From the IMG/VR virus record IMGVR_UViG_3300038701_002498, positions 1 to 36,901 of that record: a stretch of DNA of 36,901 nucleotides. The stretch is one strand, 5' to 3'. The translations under genes and the position numbers were made by a program. The notes beneath the pieces were generated by a model. The model was not told where the DNA came from. It worked only from the letters and a program-made list of their open reading frames with translations, and did no database searches. The DNA comes from a virus. Below, piece after piece: positions 12,868-20,838 of this stretch. Positions within the stretch are counted from its first letter, which is position 1, and each line of letters starts with the position of its first letter.

Positions 12868-13156
12868 ACGCCTCCAGTTCGGCGGCAAAGCGCAAGGCTT
12901 CACCGGTTGCAGCCTGCACCTTTTTCTGCAAACTTTGGCTGGCCTCATACGCCGCAGCTATCCTGCGGCGCATCGCATCCAGTTCGGCCTGCACTGCGGT
13001 CAGCTCGAATTCGCGCACGAACCCCTCGCGGGCCGCGCTGACCGCTTGTCGCTTGTCATAGACGTGCCAGCCCCACAGGAGCGCGCAGCAAAACACCGCC
13101 AGACCGGCGCGGCTGGACAAAAGTCGCCAGCCATAGCGACAAACAATCGACATCAT
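12794..13156 (-). CDS. Inner-membrane spanin (Rz-like)
   Basis: A 120-residue protein with an N-terminal transmembrane segment (GLAVFCCALLWGWHVYD, about residues 18-34) and a long periplasmic coiled coil (VQAELDAMRRRIAAAYEASQ...). ATG at 13156 or 13153 with GGGAG upstream is used; frames further up have no site. The overlapping out-of-frame lipoprotein gene identifies it as the i-spanin of the pair. Confidence 0.8.
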   Translation of the reverse strand: MMSIVCRYGWRLLSSRAGLAVFCCALLWGWHVYDKRQAVSAAREGFVREFELTAVQAELDAMRRRIAAAYEASQSLQKKVQAATGEALRFAAELEAYERDTQVNPDCAVDADLLGRLRAN

Positions 13157-13191
13157 TGCTGCACACTCCCAGAACGTGAACGCGACACTGC

Positions 13192-14007
13192 CTATAACAG
13201 GCTGGTGCGGACTTTTCGGTTTGACAGGATCAATTCCTTGGCTTCGCACCCGTCGCCCTTTGCAACTGTGTAAGTCAGGGACACCTCTTCGATCTCAAAC
13301 CCCGAAAAAATCTGTCTAATTTCTGGAACGTCATTGATCGACATTACAAAAGCACCCTTGATTGAGCGCAAGGCAGTCGCCATGGCCTCAAAATCTGACC
13401 GCGCGAACATGTCTTTGCCATAGTCGGCCTCGCCGCCCCAATATGGCGGGTCGAGATAAAAAAGCGACTTTGGGCCATCGTATCGCTGCACGACATCTAG
13501 CCACGGCAAATTCTCGAAGACCACGCCATCCAACCGTGAATGCGCGGCATCCAGAATCGGCTCAAGCTTGGTCAGACTGAACCGAGGGGCGTGCGACGGT
13601 GACACTCCAAATGTGCCGCCCACCTTGCCGCCGAAAGCCAGCCGCTGAAGGAAAAGGAAGCGCGCGGCGCGCTCCAGGTCGGTCAACGTTGACGGGTCAC
13701 AACGGCGCAGGCGCTCAAATTCGGCACGCGACGATATTTGAAACCGCATCACCTCCATGAACTGCGGATAGTGGCGCTGCAAGATGCGGAAAAGGTTTGT
13801 GATTTCGCCGTTCAAGTCATTGGCGACCTCACACTTTGGGCGCCATGCGCGGCGCAAGAAAACGCCGCCCATACCCACGAATGGTCCAATATAGGTATCA
13901 TGCGGAATGCGGTCGATCCGCGCGATGATCTTGCTGTGCAGCGCCTTTTTACCGCCCAGCCACGGAGCCACAGGTGTAGCGGGCGACACTTTTGTCATTG
14001 TTGTCAT
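13192..14007 (-). CDS. D12-class DNA adenine methyltransferase (Dam-like)
   Basis: A 271-residue N6-adenine methylase. WLGGKK at 16-21 and PFVGMGG at 42-48 form the AdoMet-binding motifs, and DPPY at 186-189 is the catalytic motif; the order and length fit the D12 (Dam, GATC-type) class. The start at 14007 follows GGAAA; ATG 13998 is an alternative. No cognate restriction gene is present, so it is an orphan methylase, perhaps protecting phage DNA from host restriction or timing packaging and transcription. It sits unusually inside the lysis cassette, between lysozyme and spanins. Confidence 0.9.
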   Translation of the reverse strand: MTTMTKVSPATPVAPWLGGKKALHSKIIARIDRIPHDTYIGPFVGMGGVFLRRAWRPKCEVANDLNGEITNLFRILQRHYPQFMEVMRFQISSRAEFERLRRCDPSTLTDLERAARFLFLQRLAFGGKVGGTFGVSPSHAPRFSLTKLEPILDAAHSRLDGVVFENLPWLDVVQRYDGPKSLFYLDPPYWGGEADYGKDMFARSDFEAMATALRSIKGAFVMSINDVPEIRQIFSGFEIEEVSLTYTVAKGDGCEAKELILSNRKVRTSLL

Positions 14008-14026
14008 TTCGATTTCCAGAGATGCT

Positions 14027-14051
14027 GCCCGCACTCTCGCGAGAGTCGGGC
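14027..14051. promoter_or_regulatory. GC-rich dyad upstream of the methylase gene
   Basis: The 14-bp perfect palindrome ACTCTCGCGAGAGT is extended by GCCCG/CGGGC arms with one unpaired base. It lies 20-44 bases upstream of the methylase start on the minus strand. No T-run follows, so it may be an operator or an mRNA hairpin controlling the gene. Confidence 0.5.
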
Positions 14052-14106
14052 GATGTTTTCTGGAACGTGCATCGGCGCAGCTTTTTTCAAATCAGACTGC
14101 GTGGTT

Positions 14107-14143
14107 CGGGGTGTTGGTGCACCCCGGCCCCCGCCAAGGCGGG
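14107..14143 (-). terminator. Two tandem hairpins after the lysozyme gene
   Basis: CCCGCC-AA-GGCGGG (14130-14143) and CGGGGTG-6-CACCCCG (14107-14126) lie just past the lysozyme stop at 14170, reading on the minus strand. No clear U-tract follows, so they may attenuate or stabilise the transcript rather than end it. Confidence 0.35.
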
Positions 14144-14169
14144 TAAGACAGGTGTTTTGGGTCAGGATG

Positions 14170-14931
14170 TCACAGTCCGCGCAGGCACAGCGCGATTTCC
14201 TCGGCGCGTCGATTGACAAGGCCACGCACAACGCGACCACCGGCCTTGTTCCACCAACCGAGCGCGGTGCAGCCGCCCGCCACATCGCCCGCGTTCAAGC
14301 GGCGCGTGGCGGTGGACCGACCGGCACCGCGAATACCGACGTTATAGGCCAGCGACACATAGGCTGCGTCCCGATGTGGCGTCAGACGGGTGGCACTGGT
14401 TGCGTCGGTGAAGTAGCCATGCAGCCCAGCCCGAAAATCATTGGCGAGACGCTGCTCCAACTTCGTCCGGCACTCCGCATCGGTCGCCCGGTCCCCCAAG
14501 CGCACCCCGCGCGTTTCGCCGAAACAAAGCGTCGGCACCCCAACGATATCCAGATAGGCACAGTGCAGCGCCGGGTTGTCTCGACAGCGATGCTCGCCCT
14601 CCCACTTGGTCACCAATGGTACCAGAACCCGCATGGTGGCCCGCTCTGTGGTCTGGGCCATCGCTTGCGCGGCTACCAGCAAAGTGCCGATCACGACAAC
14701 GCCGAGAACAAGCCGACGCCGCAGCGCACTTTCGCGGGGCTGCAGGATCAACCGACCCAAAATGCCCAGCACGATGACCCAGATTTGCAGGGCCGACCAA
14801 ACGGCGGGATTTGTGTCGCGCTCTGCAATCAGGTAGATGACGTCGGGCGCGACAGTGATCGCCGCAAGGATATAGAAGGCCCAAGCGGTATAGGAACGCA
14901 GGACAATCGCCCGCCAGTCTTTATCAAGCAT
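14170..14931 (-). CDS. Membrane-anchored GH24 lysozyme (holin-like domain fused to endolysin)
   Basis: A 253-residue protein. The first 95 residues hold three hydrophobic segments (about 13-35, 42-63, 74-92); the last, ending AAQAMAQTTE, looks like a signal-anchor or cleavable signal. Residues 100-253 are a T4/P22-type lysozyme with catalytic Glu111, Asp128 and Thr134. Asp-Thr spacing is canonical, but Glu-Asp spacing is 17 residues instead of about nine, because of an insert with Cys116 and Cys124. It cuts peptidoglycan in the periplasm. The membrane part suggests Sec export with release at holin triggering, or a holin-like role of its own. It lies between a thiol-peptidase-like gene and the methylase. 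Confidence 0.85.
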   Translation of the reverse strand: MLDKDWRAIVLRSYTAWAFYILAAITVAPDVIYLIAERDTNPAVWSALQIWVIVLGILGRLILQPRESALRRRLVLGVVVIGTLLVAAQAMAQTTERATMRVLVPLVTKWEGEHRCRDNPALHCAYLDIVGVPTLCFGETRGVRLGDRATDAECRTKLEQRLANDFRAGLHGYFTDATSATRLTPHRDAAYVSLAYNVGIRGAGRSTATRRLNAGDVAGGCTALGWWNKAGGRVVRGLVNRRAEEIALCLRGL

Positions 14932-14950
14932 AGCAGCTCTCCATGAAACG

Positions 14951-14966
14951 GCCCGCGTGGGCGGGC
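14951..14966 (-). terminator. Hairpin between the peptidase-like and lysozyme genes
   Basis: GCCCGC-GTGG-GCGGGC is a 6-bp GC stem located between 14989 (stop of the upstream gene) and 14931 (start of lysozyme). On the minus strand it is followed by only three T residues, so it is a weak terminator or an attenuator. Confidence 0.3.
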
Positions 14967-14988
14967 GATGGGTTTTAGGGTAAAGTCG

Positions 14989-15384
14989 TCAGATGCGCCG
15001 CAGGATTGGCCGCAACAGGAAATTCAGCGCGACCAGTGGGAAAAGGTAGGGAAAGCGCAGCCGATAGCCCTTAGCCTTCAGGACGCCGCGCGACACCAGC
15101 TGTCGCTGGATGTTATCGGTCCAGCCGCGTCCACGCCGCCAAAGAACCGCATGGCCCGCGCCACTTGGCGACAGGCAATGCCAAAGCAGGTATTTGAACG
15201 TGATCAGCGCCCACCAGAAGCGCAGCATCGACCGGCCTTCATAGAGCCAAATCAACGTCAGCGAATAGTCTTCGCAGTCGCCCGCCACAGGACCATCGCC
15301 ACCCATGATGCGCCAGCTTTCGCCTTTGTCCGCACGATAGGTGAAGCGCCCATTCAGAGACGCCTGAACAGCATCAGCAGCCAT
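14989..15384 (-). CDS. Transglutaminase-like cysteine peptidase homologue (BTLCP type)
   Basis: A 131-residue protein with the BTLCP-type papain-fold core: Cys37 in GDCEDYSLTL, His78 in GHAVLW and an Asp90/Asn91 position in GWTDN. Compared with bacterial members it lacks a signal peptide. It has hydrophobic stretches in the middle and at the C-terminus (YLFPLVALNFLLRPI), which may attach it to the membrane. Similar small genes occur near lysis genes in phages, but their role is not established. ATG at 15384 follows AAAAGGAGG. It is 20 bases after the holin gene stop. Confidence 0.8.
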   Translation of the reverse strand: MAADAVQASLNGRFTYRADKGESWRIMGGDGPVAGDCEDYSLTLIWLYEGRSMLRFWWALITFKYLLWHCLSPSGAGHAVLWRRGRGWTDNIQRQLVSRGVLKAKGYRLRFPYLFPLVALNFLLRPILRRI

Positions 15385-15404
15385 TGCCGCCTCCTTTTAT
15401 ATTT

Positions 15405-15722
15405 TTAGCTTTTTCGGGCTATCCAGCCCTCGAATATAGCGGCAGCGCCGCGAGGCCCGAGGTAGGAAAGAACTGCGATAATTCCGACTTTGACTGTGTT
15501 TTCAAAGCCCATGTAATCCCCAAGGGAATCACCAATCAGCGCCATGCCTACGGCCAACGGAACCTCCCAAATCAAATCCACTGAAAAGAGGTTTCGCCGC
15601 TTTGCGCGAACCTCTCCAGCATGGAACATGGCCCTGCCGATAAAAGCTGAAACTAGTGCAGTTGCGGCCCCGCCTATTGCATTGCTGATTGCCTCAATAA
15701 GGCCCGTTTCCGGATCAATCAT
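15405..15722 (-). CDS. LydA-like phage holin
   Basis: A 105-residue protein beginning MIDPETGLIEAIS with two to three hydrophobic segments (AIGGAATALVSAFIGRAMFH; VPLAVGMALIGDSLG; VGIIAVLSYLGPRGAAAIF). Length and layout match LydA-type holins. It starts the lysis cassette directly after tail gene D, 16 bases away, and would set lysis timing by permeabilising the inner membrane. Confidence 0.75.
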   Translation of the reverse strand: MIDPETGLIEAISNAIGGAATALVSAFIGRAMFHAGEVRAKRRNLFSVDLIWEVPLAVGMALIGDSLGDYMGFENTVKVGIIAVLSYLGPRGAAAIFEGWIARKS

Positions 15723-15738
15723 ACTGTCCCCTTGACTG

Positions 15739-16731
15739 TTATTCGGCCTTTAATTTGCCCGTGAAGGCGGTGCGCAGACCGCCGGATTTCGTGAAGGTGT
15801 GCGTCACCCGGTCAAGGATGAATTCACGGCCATCGACCAGCGGGCGTACCCCCGAATAGATGACAGGCTGACCCGCCATCAGCGCCGGGCGACCGACGAT
15901 CGAACACCCGGTCGCAATCAGGCCCCGCATCATTTCGCGGGCAGCGGCCTTGGCGGCAGCGGTTGCCTCTTCTTTTGAGCTGTACGGGTCGCGCAAGACG
16001 TGTTCACCGCTTGCTTCTTGGTCGGCATCCACGATGACTTCTTGCCGCTTCGCACCCTTGCGGTCCTGCCAGTAGGCTTTGACAGTTGCGAACCGGTCCA
16101 CATCGGCCTCGGAAACCTGACATGATCCTTCGATGATGGACGGCACAAGCACCAGCGATGGCGGAATGGCCGCACCGTCTGCCGTTTTTCCCGTGCCGCG
16201 CTCCAACCAAAGAAGCGTGCCGTTCTTGATGGTGAACAGCGCCCCATGGCGCTGCGCCAGACGTTCCAGAAAGTTCAGGTCGGATTCGTCCTGCTGCCCG
16301 ATCCATTCATAGACGTGACCCGACACCGAACCGGAAATCTTGGACTGCAGGCCATAATCGCTGGCCTTTTCTTCCACGATGTCTTTCACCGACGCATCGT
16401 CCCAATGCTTGGTCTTGTTCGCCTTCATTTCTGACCGAAGGTCAGCCGAATGCCCCCTGACCGTGATGGTGTAGGGCAGGCACGCGAATTCCACCCGGTC
16501 GATGATATAGGCCCCGACAAACCCGCCGCTGCTGCCATTCAGGATGGTGACAGTGACAACCGCCCCACGCCGGGGCGACTGGAAATGCGGTGCCGCATCA
16601 TTGAAAACCAGATCCAGCGTGTCAGACCGGATGCCTTCGCGGTCGGTGATGGTCAGGCTGACAAGCCGATCAAAGAACGCCCCCGACACGGGCACACCAT
16701 CGACAGTCACCAGAATGCGCGGATGCGTCAT
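15739..16731 (-). CDS. D: Tail protein D (baseplate hub, P2 gpD-like)
   Basis: A 330-residue protein of the late-control-D family. The N-terminal barrel (ILVTVDGVPVSGAFFDRLVS, SLTITDREGIRSDTLDLVF) and the central YEWIGQQDESDLNFLERLA, GALFTIKNGTLLW are typical. gpD forms the hub that connects the tail tube to the spike and is also an injection-machine part. ATG at 16731 overlaps gpX's stop (TGATG), so the longer upstream start is rejected. It is the last of the tail genes T-U-X-D, in the same order as P2. Confidence 0.92.
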   Translation of the reverse strand: MTHPRILVTVDGVPVSGAFFDRLVSLTITDREGIRSDTLDLVFNDAAPHFQSPRRGAVVTVTILNGSSGGFVGAYIIDRVEFACLPYTITVRGHSADLRSEMKANKTKHWDDASVKDIVEEKASDYGLQSKISGSVSGHVYEWIGQQDESDLNFLERLAQRHGALFTIKNGTLLWLERGTGKTADGAAIPPSLVLVPSIIEGSCQVSEADVDRFATVKAYWQDRKGAKRQEVIVDADQEASGEHVLRDPYSSKEEATAAAKAAAREMMRGLIATGCSIVGRPALMAGQPVIYSGVRPLVDGREFILDRVTHTFTKSGGLRTAFTGKLKAE

Positions 16732-16943
16732 CAGTCCCACAACCTCAATGGCTGGCCAGCTTTATCCTGCACCACCATGTCGGGCAGGGTGATTTCAGTG
16801 CCAACCGGCAACCGGTGGGCCACGTTCTTGATATGGGGGTTCGCCTCGAGTACCCGCTCAACCGCACCCGCCTGTGCCCCATATTCGCGCAGACAAATCA
16901 GGTCCAACGCATCCCCGGCGGCGGTCACGTAAACACTGGCCAT
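16731..16943 (-). CDS. X: Tail protein X (LysM-like)
   Basis: A 70-residue protein matching P2 gpX: a LysM-like fold with VYVTAAGDALDLICLREYGA and LPVGTEITLPD. It is thought to join tail hub and tube. Overlaps with both U (one base) and D (TGATG) indicate strict co-translation. Confidence 0.9.
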   Translation of the reverse strand: MASVYVTAAGDALDLICLREYGAQAGAVERVLEANPHIKNVAHRLPVGTEITLPDMVVQDKAGQPLRLWD

Positions 16944-17365
16944 CAGAAAATCCCCAGCAGTGACAACAGGCTGAACCCGGCCCCGATGCGCTTCACTTCG
17001 ATGGTGAAAGCATTGCGGCCCGGCGTGCCGTAGCGGTCATGAAACGCGCGGTCTTCATCGACCTTCTGGATGGCGTGACTGCCAAAGACCTTGCCACCCA
17101 AGGACACCAGCATCAGCGGCACCCCGGATTTCGCGGCCAGCCGCACGCCTTCGAATGTGCCAGCGCCACCGAATTCTTGCGGGAACAGCACGCCATTGAT
17201 GGTCACCACTTCGGTGCGCGGGCCGGTCCACTGCAGGGCGTTCAGCCGTCCCGCAGTTTCGATTTCGGCCCACGTGGTGTCCAGCTTACGCCCGACTCCG
17301 GTGTAGCCGAAGCCGTGGGCACGAAACATGAATGGCCCCAAGGCCATGGTCACAGGTCCAGCCAT
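16943..17365 (-). CDS. U: Tail protein U (P2 gpU-like)
   Basis: A 140-residue protein with the typical gpU start (MALGPFMFRAHGFGYTGVGR, the WAEIETAGR stretch) and LQWTGPRTEVVTINGVLFP. It is a small tail completion or hub protein of myoviruses. It is located directly after the tape measure gene, as in P2. Confidence 0.92.
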   Translation of the reverse strand: MAGPVTMALGPFMFRAHGFGYTGVGRKLDTTWAEIETAGRLNALQWTGPRTEVVTINGVLFPQEFGGAGTFEGVRLAAKSGVPLMLVSLGGKVFGSHAIQKVDEDRAFHDRYGTPGRNAFTIEVKRIGAGFSLLSLLGIF

Positions 17366-17374
17366 GTCACCCCC

Positions 17375-20300
17375 TTAGTCGGAAAAGCTGGCCGACATCG
17401 TGGCCGCGACACGCTGCCCGATACGGTCAGACACAAGGTCTGCAATCGCGTCAGGGTCGGATACGCCAGACGGCACATGCACAGTGAAGTTTTCAATCTG
17501 CACCGTCACAGCCCCCAAACCGGGCTTTGCAGCCTGCGCAGGCTGCGCTGCGACCGGTGCCGCAAGTGCCGAACCGGTCAGCATCGCAAGGCTGGCAGCG
17601 CGAAGCCCCTGCGCCCCACGATGCAGCCGCGCCAGTTCTGGATTGCGACCGACAGCACGCGGGGCAATACTAGGCAAATGCGACCGGAAAGCCGCCTGCG
17701 CCTGACCCACGTTCAGGACGCCGCCCGATTGGCTTGGTACGAACCACTCCGAACGCGGGGTGTTTTCGTTCACCAGATAGGGCAGACCCATCCGGACTGG
17801 CCCACCACCGGCGCGGGCACCGGCGGGCTTGGGTGTGGGCGCGCCACCAGCACCCGACGAAGGCAAAGCGCGAATGCCTGCCGCAAGCTGCTGCACTTTT
17901 TCCATCGCACGGTCGATGGACTCGGTGTTGATTTCCGGGGCCACTTCAGTTCCATTCAGAACCTGCAGCGCCTCGGTTAGCTGCGCAGACTCCGTTTCAG
18001 TGCTTTTCAACCGATCTTCAGCACGCCGCAGCCCAGCTTTCACGGCATCCAGCTCACCTTGCGCCTGCATGCGAAGCGGGTTGGTGATGCCACTGCCGAA
18101 TTTTGGGGTGGCATCTAGCGCCGCCTGCGCGGCCTCGACCTCCGCCCGATACGCAGCCACCTCTTCGCGCAAGTGCGCGATACGATCAGGGGTCGGCAGA
18201 CTGTCTTCACCGGCATATTGATAGACAGTATTAGCCGCAGCCCTTACGCCGGGGTCATTCGGCAGCAGCGCCGGTTCGACAGGCGGCGGCTTTCCATGCA
18301 CCCACTCAAACGTGCGCTCATAGCCTTCAATCAGATGGCTAATTCCGGGCGCGTTGCGGAAAAACTGGTCCATCGACCGAACATTGTTTTCCTGAAACGC
18401 CGCAAGGTGTTCTGGGTTTTCCGGAATATTGCGCATCGCAAGATAAGTCATCGCCCCGGCGGAAAACGCGCCCCACCGAATGCGCCTCATAGCCCGATTG
18501 TGTCGCCTCTCGATAGCGTCGATGTGACCAACGGCACCACGTCTGAAGTCGGCAAAATCCGCAAGATGGCCCGCTAGACTAGGGCGGCCCAACCTCAATC
18601 GGCGACGATTCAGGCGACCTATTTCGGAACCCATACCCGTCAGATCGCCCGCAGCAAAGGCCGCACGTGCCCCAAACCCGACCAGCCCAAAGCGTAGCAC
18701 CGCTAGTGTCCCGATCAGGCCAGCGGCGGCTGTCAGCAACGCACCACCCGTCACTGCCATCGCACCAAGGGCCGTGGCACCAAGGAACAGCGTCTTGACC
18801 AGCTTGGGGTTTTCTTTCTTCCAGACAATCATCCGCTCTACGATGGCGTCTGTTTTTTGAAAAAGGTCGGTCAGCGATTCCAGAACCTCCGGTGGAAGCG
18901 AAAACAGTTTACCGACAGATTCCCCAAGTTGCGCCTTGGATTCGTTGTAAGTGTTAATCGCATTTTCGAAATCGGCATCCACCACACCGTCAGCAGACAA
19001 TGCGGCCTCTTTGATGCGCCGGTATTCTTCCAAGTTCGGAATCATGGCCCGCAGGAAGTCCAACACCTGCTTGTCACCGAACAGTTCACCCATTTTCAGC
19101 GCATCGCCGCCTGTCAGGTCATCAATGACCCCAAGCATGTGTTCGAACGGGGACACGCCGTTTTCAGCCGCCTTGCGAAGTTCATCTTCGATACTCACGC
19201 CCATCTTGGCAAAGCGTCTGACTGTCTCTGGCGACGTCAGCTTGCCCAAGAAATTGGACAAATTGGTGGCGGCTTGATCTTCAGAACCAGCCGATTTCAT
19301 TGACACCTGAAGGGCAGCGGTCAACTGCGTCAGCGAATCCACGCCCTCCATTCCAAGTGCCCGCGCTCCGGCAGTGATTTCCGGCAGTTTTCGGGCCATA
19401 GCATCTAGCTCGAAGCCACCTTCCTTGCCGCCCTTGGCCAGCACATCAAACCCCTTGCGCAGCTCGCCGGGCGCAATTTTGAGGTTGTCATACAACGCAA
19501 AGCCCGACGCGCCCATTTCATCCAGCGGCGTCTTGGTGGCCTTCGCAGCCCGACCCACCGCAGGAAACGCTGCAAGCGCCTCCTCAAAGTCCATACCTTT
19601 GCCGACCAGCACACCAAGGCCACTCAGCATTTCCGAGACGCTACTCTTGGTAACATCCCGCAGCCCGTCCAGTTCTTCACGCAACTGGACCAGGCGCGTG
19701 TCATCAATGCCGGTCAGGTTTTGGAAGTCGGCAAATTGCTCTTCCAGATCGCCAGACCGATTCGCGACTTGTGACAGCGGCGTCAGGATGCGCTGCCCCG
19801 TCGCGGTCGCCGCGCCACCCACAAACGACAGGTTCCCTGCCGTGGCGAGCGACTGATCCATGCGCCTGCGCCCATCCGCGATCCGGGTCTGCATCGTTTC
19901 TAGGCGGCGCATACGATCCATCTGGCGGCGGAAAGCAGGCGCGGCGTTGTCCAGCGCGGTCGCCAGCCTGTTCTGCTCGGCCTTCAGGTTCGATGTATCG
20001 ACTCCGGCCTCTTTAAGGTCGGTGCGCAATGCCCCCAGCTTGCGCCGGTGCCGCTCATGAAGAGAGTGCATTTTGTTGACGTTACGCTTGGCCGCCTCGA
20101 ACTCGCGGCGCATCGAATCGGTGATCTGCCCGCCTGACGATAGTTTTTTCTTGGCGCGTCGCAAACGTTCCTGAGCTTGCACCAGCGCGTCTGCGTACTG
20201 ATTTGCCTTTGCTTTCGCCGTCCTGAAATCTTCTATCAGCTTCAGGGGGCCGCGCATGTCCTGCAGGCGGCTCATTTCGGTGCGCACGCCATCGGCAAAG

Positions 20301-20392
20301 CGCCCGGTCACAGCACGCATATTTCGCAGCCTGCCGGAATACTCGTCTACTGCTTTAATGGTCAGCTGTGTCTCGATACGCTTGGTCGCCAT
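17375..20392 (-). CDS. T: Tail tape measure protein (P2 gpT-like)
   Basis: About 1005 residues. The long N-terminal coiled coil includes LKLIEDFRTAKAKANQYADA. The TP901-type core has SVSEMLSGLGVLVGKGMDFE and LQVSMKSAGSEDQAATNLSN. Hydrophobic segments near residues 545-580 may insert into the host membrane, and the C-terminus is Ala/Pro-rich, ending IGQRVAATMSASFSD. Its length sets tail length. ATG 20392 is taken; GTG 20407 is in frame, and neither has a strong ribosome-binding site. A promoter for the plus-strand moron overlaps its 5' end. Its final residues recur in the small ORF at 584-772. Confidence 0.93.
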   Translation of the reverse strand: MATKRIETQLTIKAVDEYSGRLRNMRAVTGRFADGVRTEMSRLQDMRGPLKLIEDFRTAKAKANQYADALVQAQERLRRAKKKLSSGGQITDSMRREFEAAKRNVNKMHSLHERHRRKLGALRTDLKEAGVDTSNLKAEQNRLATALDNAAPAFRRQMDRMRRLETMQTRIADGRRRMDQSLATAGNLSFVGGAATATGQRILTPLSQVANRSGDLEEQFADFQNLTGIDDTRLVQLREELDGLRDVTKSSVSEMLSGLGVLVGKGMDFEEALAAFPAVGRAAKATKTPLDEMGASGFALYDNLKIAPGELRKGFDVLAKGGKEGGFELDAMARKLPEITAGARALGMEGVDSLTQLTAALQVSMKSAGSEDQAATNLSNFLGKLTSPETVRRFAKMGVSIEDELRKAAENGVSPFEHMLGVIDDLTGGDALKMGELFGDKQVLDFLRAMIPNLEEYRRIKEAALSADGVVDADFENAINTYNESKAQLGESVGKLFSLPPEVLESLTDLFQKTDAIVERMIVWKKENPKLVKTLFLGATALGAMAVTGGALLTAAAGLIGTLAVLRFGLVGFGARAAFAAGDLTGMGSEIGRLNRRRLRLGRPSLAGHLADFADFRRGAVGHIDAIERRHNRAMRRIRWGAFSAGAMTYLAMRNIPENPEHLAAFQENNVRSMDQFFRNAPGISHLIEGYERTFEWVHGKPPPVEPALLPNDPGVRAAANTVYQYAGEDSLPTPDRIAHLREEVAAYRAEVEAAQAALDATPKFGSGITNPLRMQAQGELDAVKAGLRRAEDRLKSTETESAQLTEALQVLNGTEVAPEINTESIDRAMEKVQQLAAGIRALPSSGAGGAPTPKPAGARAGGGPVRMGLPYLVNENTPRSEWFVPSQSGGVLNVGQAQAAFRSHLPSIAPRAVGRNPELARLHRGAQGLRAASLAMLTGSALAAPVAAQPAQAAKPGLGAVTVQIENFTVHVPSGVSDPDAIADLVSDRIGQRVAATMSASFSD

Positions 20393-20408
20393 GGGTCGCA
20401 CGCTCACG

Positions 20409-20437
20409 TTGTAATTTCAGGAGGAAATGCCTATACT
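20409..20437 (+). promoter_or_regulatory. Sigma-70-type promoter of the moron
   Basis: TTGTAA at 20409-20414 and TATACT at 20432-20437 are separated by 17 bases, a good match in spacing and in the -10 box. The predicted start of transcription falls at or just before the ATG at 20444, giving a leaderless or very short leader transcript. It lies on the opposite strand to the late genes. Confidence 0.7.
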
Positions 20438-20443
20438 TAGGCT

Positions 20444-20662
20444 ATGGAAATTTTTGCGATGATCTTTGCCATCTTTATGATTGCCGCCGCCGTCGCGGCG
20501 ACAATCCTTGTGGGCATGCTTGCAGGCGGGCTTTGGGGCGCACTGGCCTTCGCAGTACTGCTGGTGGTGACCTATCGCGCCATGACGCATCAGAGCGGAC
20601 CAACCCGCCCGATGAAGCGCGACCAGCTGAACGCCTTCCAGCGCCCGCTGTCCGACGACTGA
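20444..20662 (+). CDS. Moron: small membrane protein on the opposite strand
   Basis: A 72-residue protein with two transmembrane segments (about 5-24, FAMIFAIFMIAAAVAATILV, and 27-46, LWGALAFAVLLVVTYRA) and a basic, polar tail (GPTRPMKRDQLNAFQRPLSD), probably cytoplasmic. It lies between the E' frame (ending 20665) and the tape measure gene (starting 20392) but runs the other way, with its own promoter at 20409-20437. This is the definition of a moron, likely transcribed in the lysogen. Small membrane proteins of this kind often act in superinfection exclusion. That is inference; no family is recognised. Confidence 0.75.
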   Translation: MEIFAMIFAIFMIAAAVAATILVGMLAGGLWGALAFAVLLVVTYRAMTHQSGPTRPMKRDQLNAFQRPLSDD

Positions 20663-20664
20663 CC

Positions 20665-20838
20665 CTATTCGAACTTCAGACGGGTTGCCTCCCACACATC
20701 GCGGGCCGTATCCTGCCAGATGTGGAATTCACTGACCTTCATGGTCAGCACCTGCGGAAGCGGGGTCGCCAGCGCCTGCGCGACGAACCCAGCGGCAAAG
20801 CGCAGGTCTTTCGCTACTTTGCCGCTTCCCCGTTTCCC
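20665..20838 (-). CDS. E': E' extension of the tail assembly chaperone (-1 frame)
   Basis: In the -1 frame after the slippery site, an open frame of 58 codons runs to TAG at 20667-20665. It encodes a coding-like peptide with VAKDLRFAAGFVAQALATPL and VSEFHIWQDTARDVWEAT. Slippage at 20838-20832 would fuse 92 residues of gpE to 55 residues of this frame, giving a product of about 147 residues. P2-like phages make gpE and gpE+E' in the same way; both help assemble the tail around the tape measure protein. No independent start with a ribosome-binding site is visible. Confidence 0.85.
   Translation of the reverse strand, partial: GKRGSGKVAKDLRFAAGFVAQALATPLPQVLTMKVSEFHIWQDTARDVWEATRLKFE

Noticed and set aside
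13738-14946. 402-residue plus-strand frame opposite methylase and lysozyme
   Set aside because: It is a shadow of two well-supported enzymes with catalytic motifs; its residues are low-complexity antisense.
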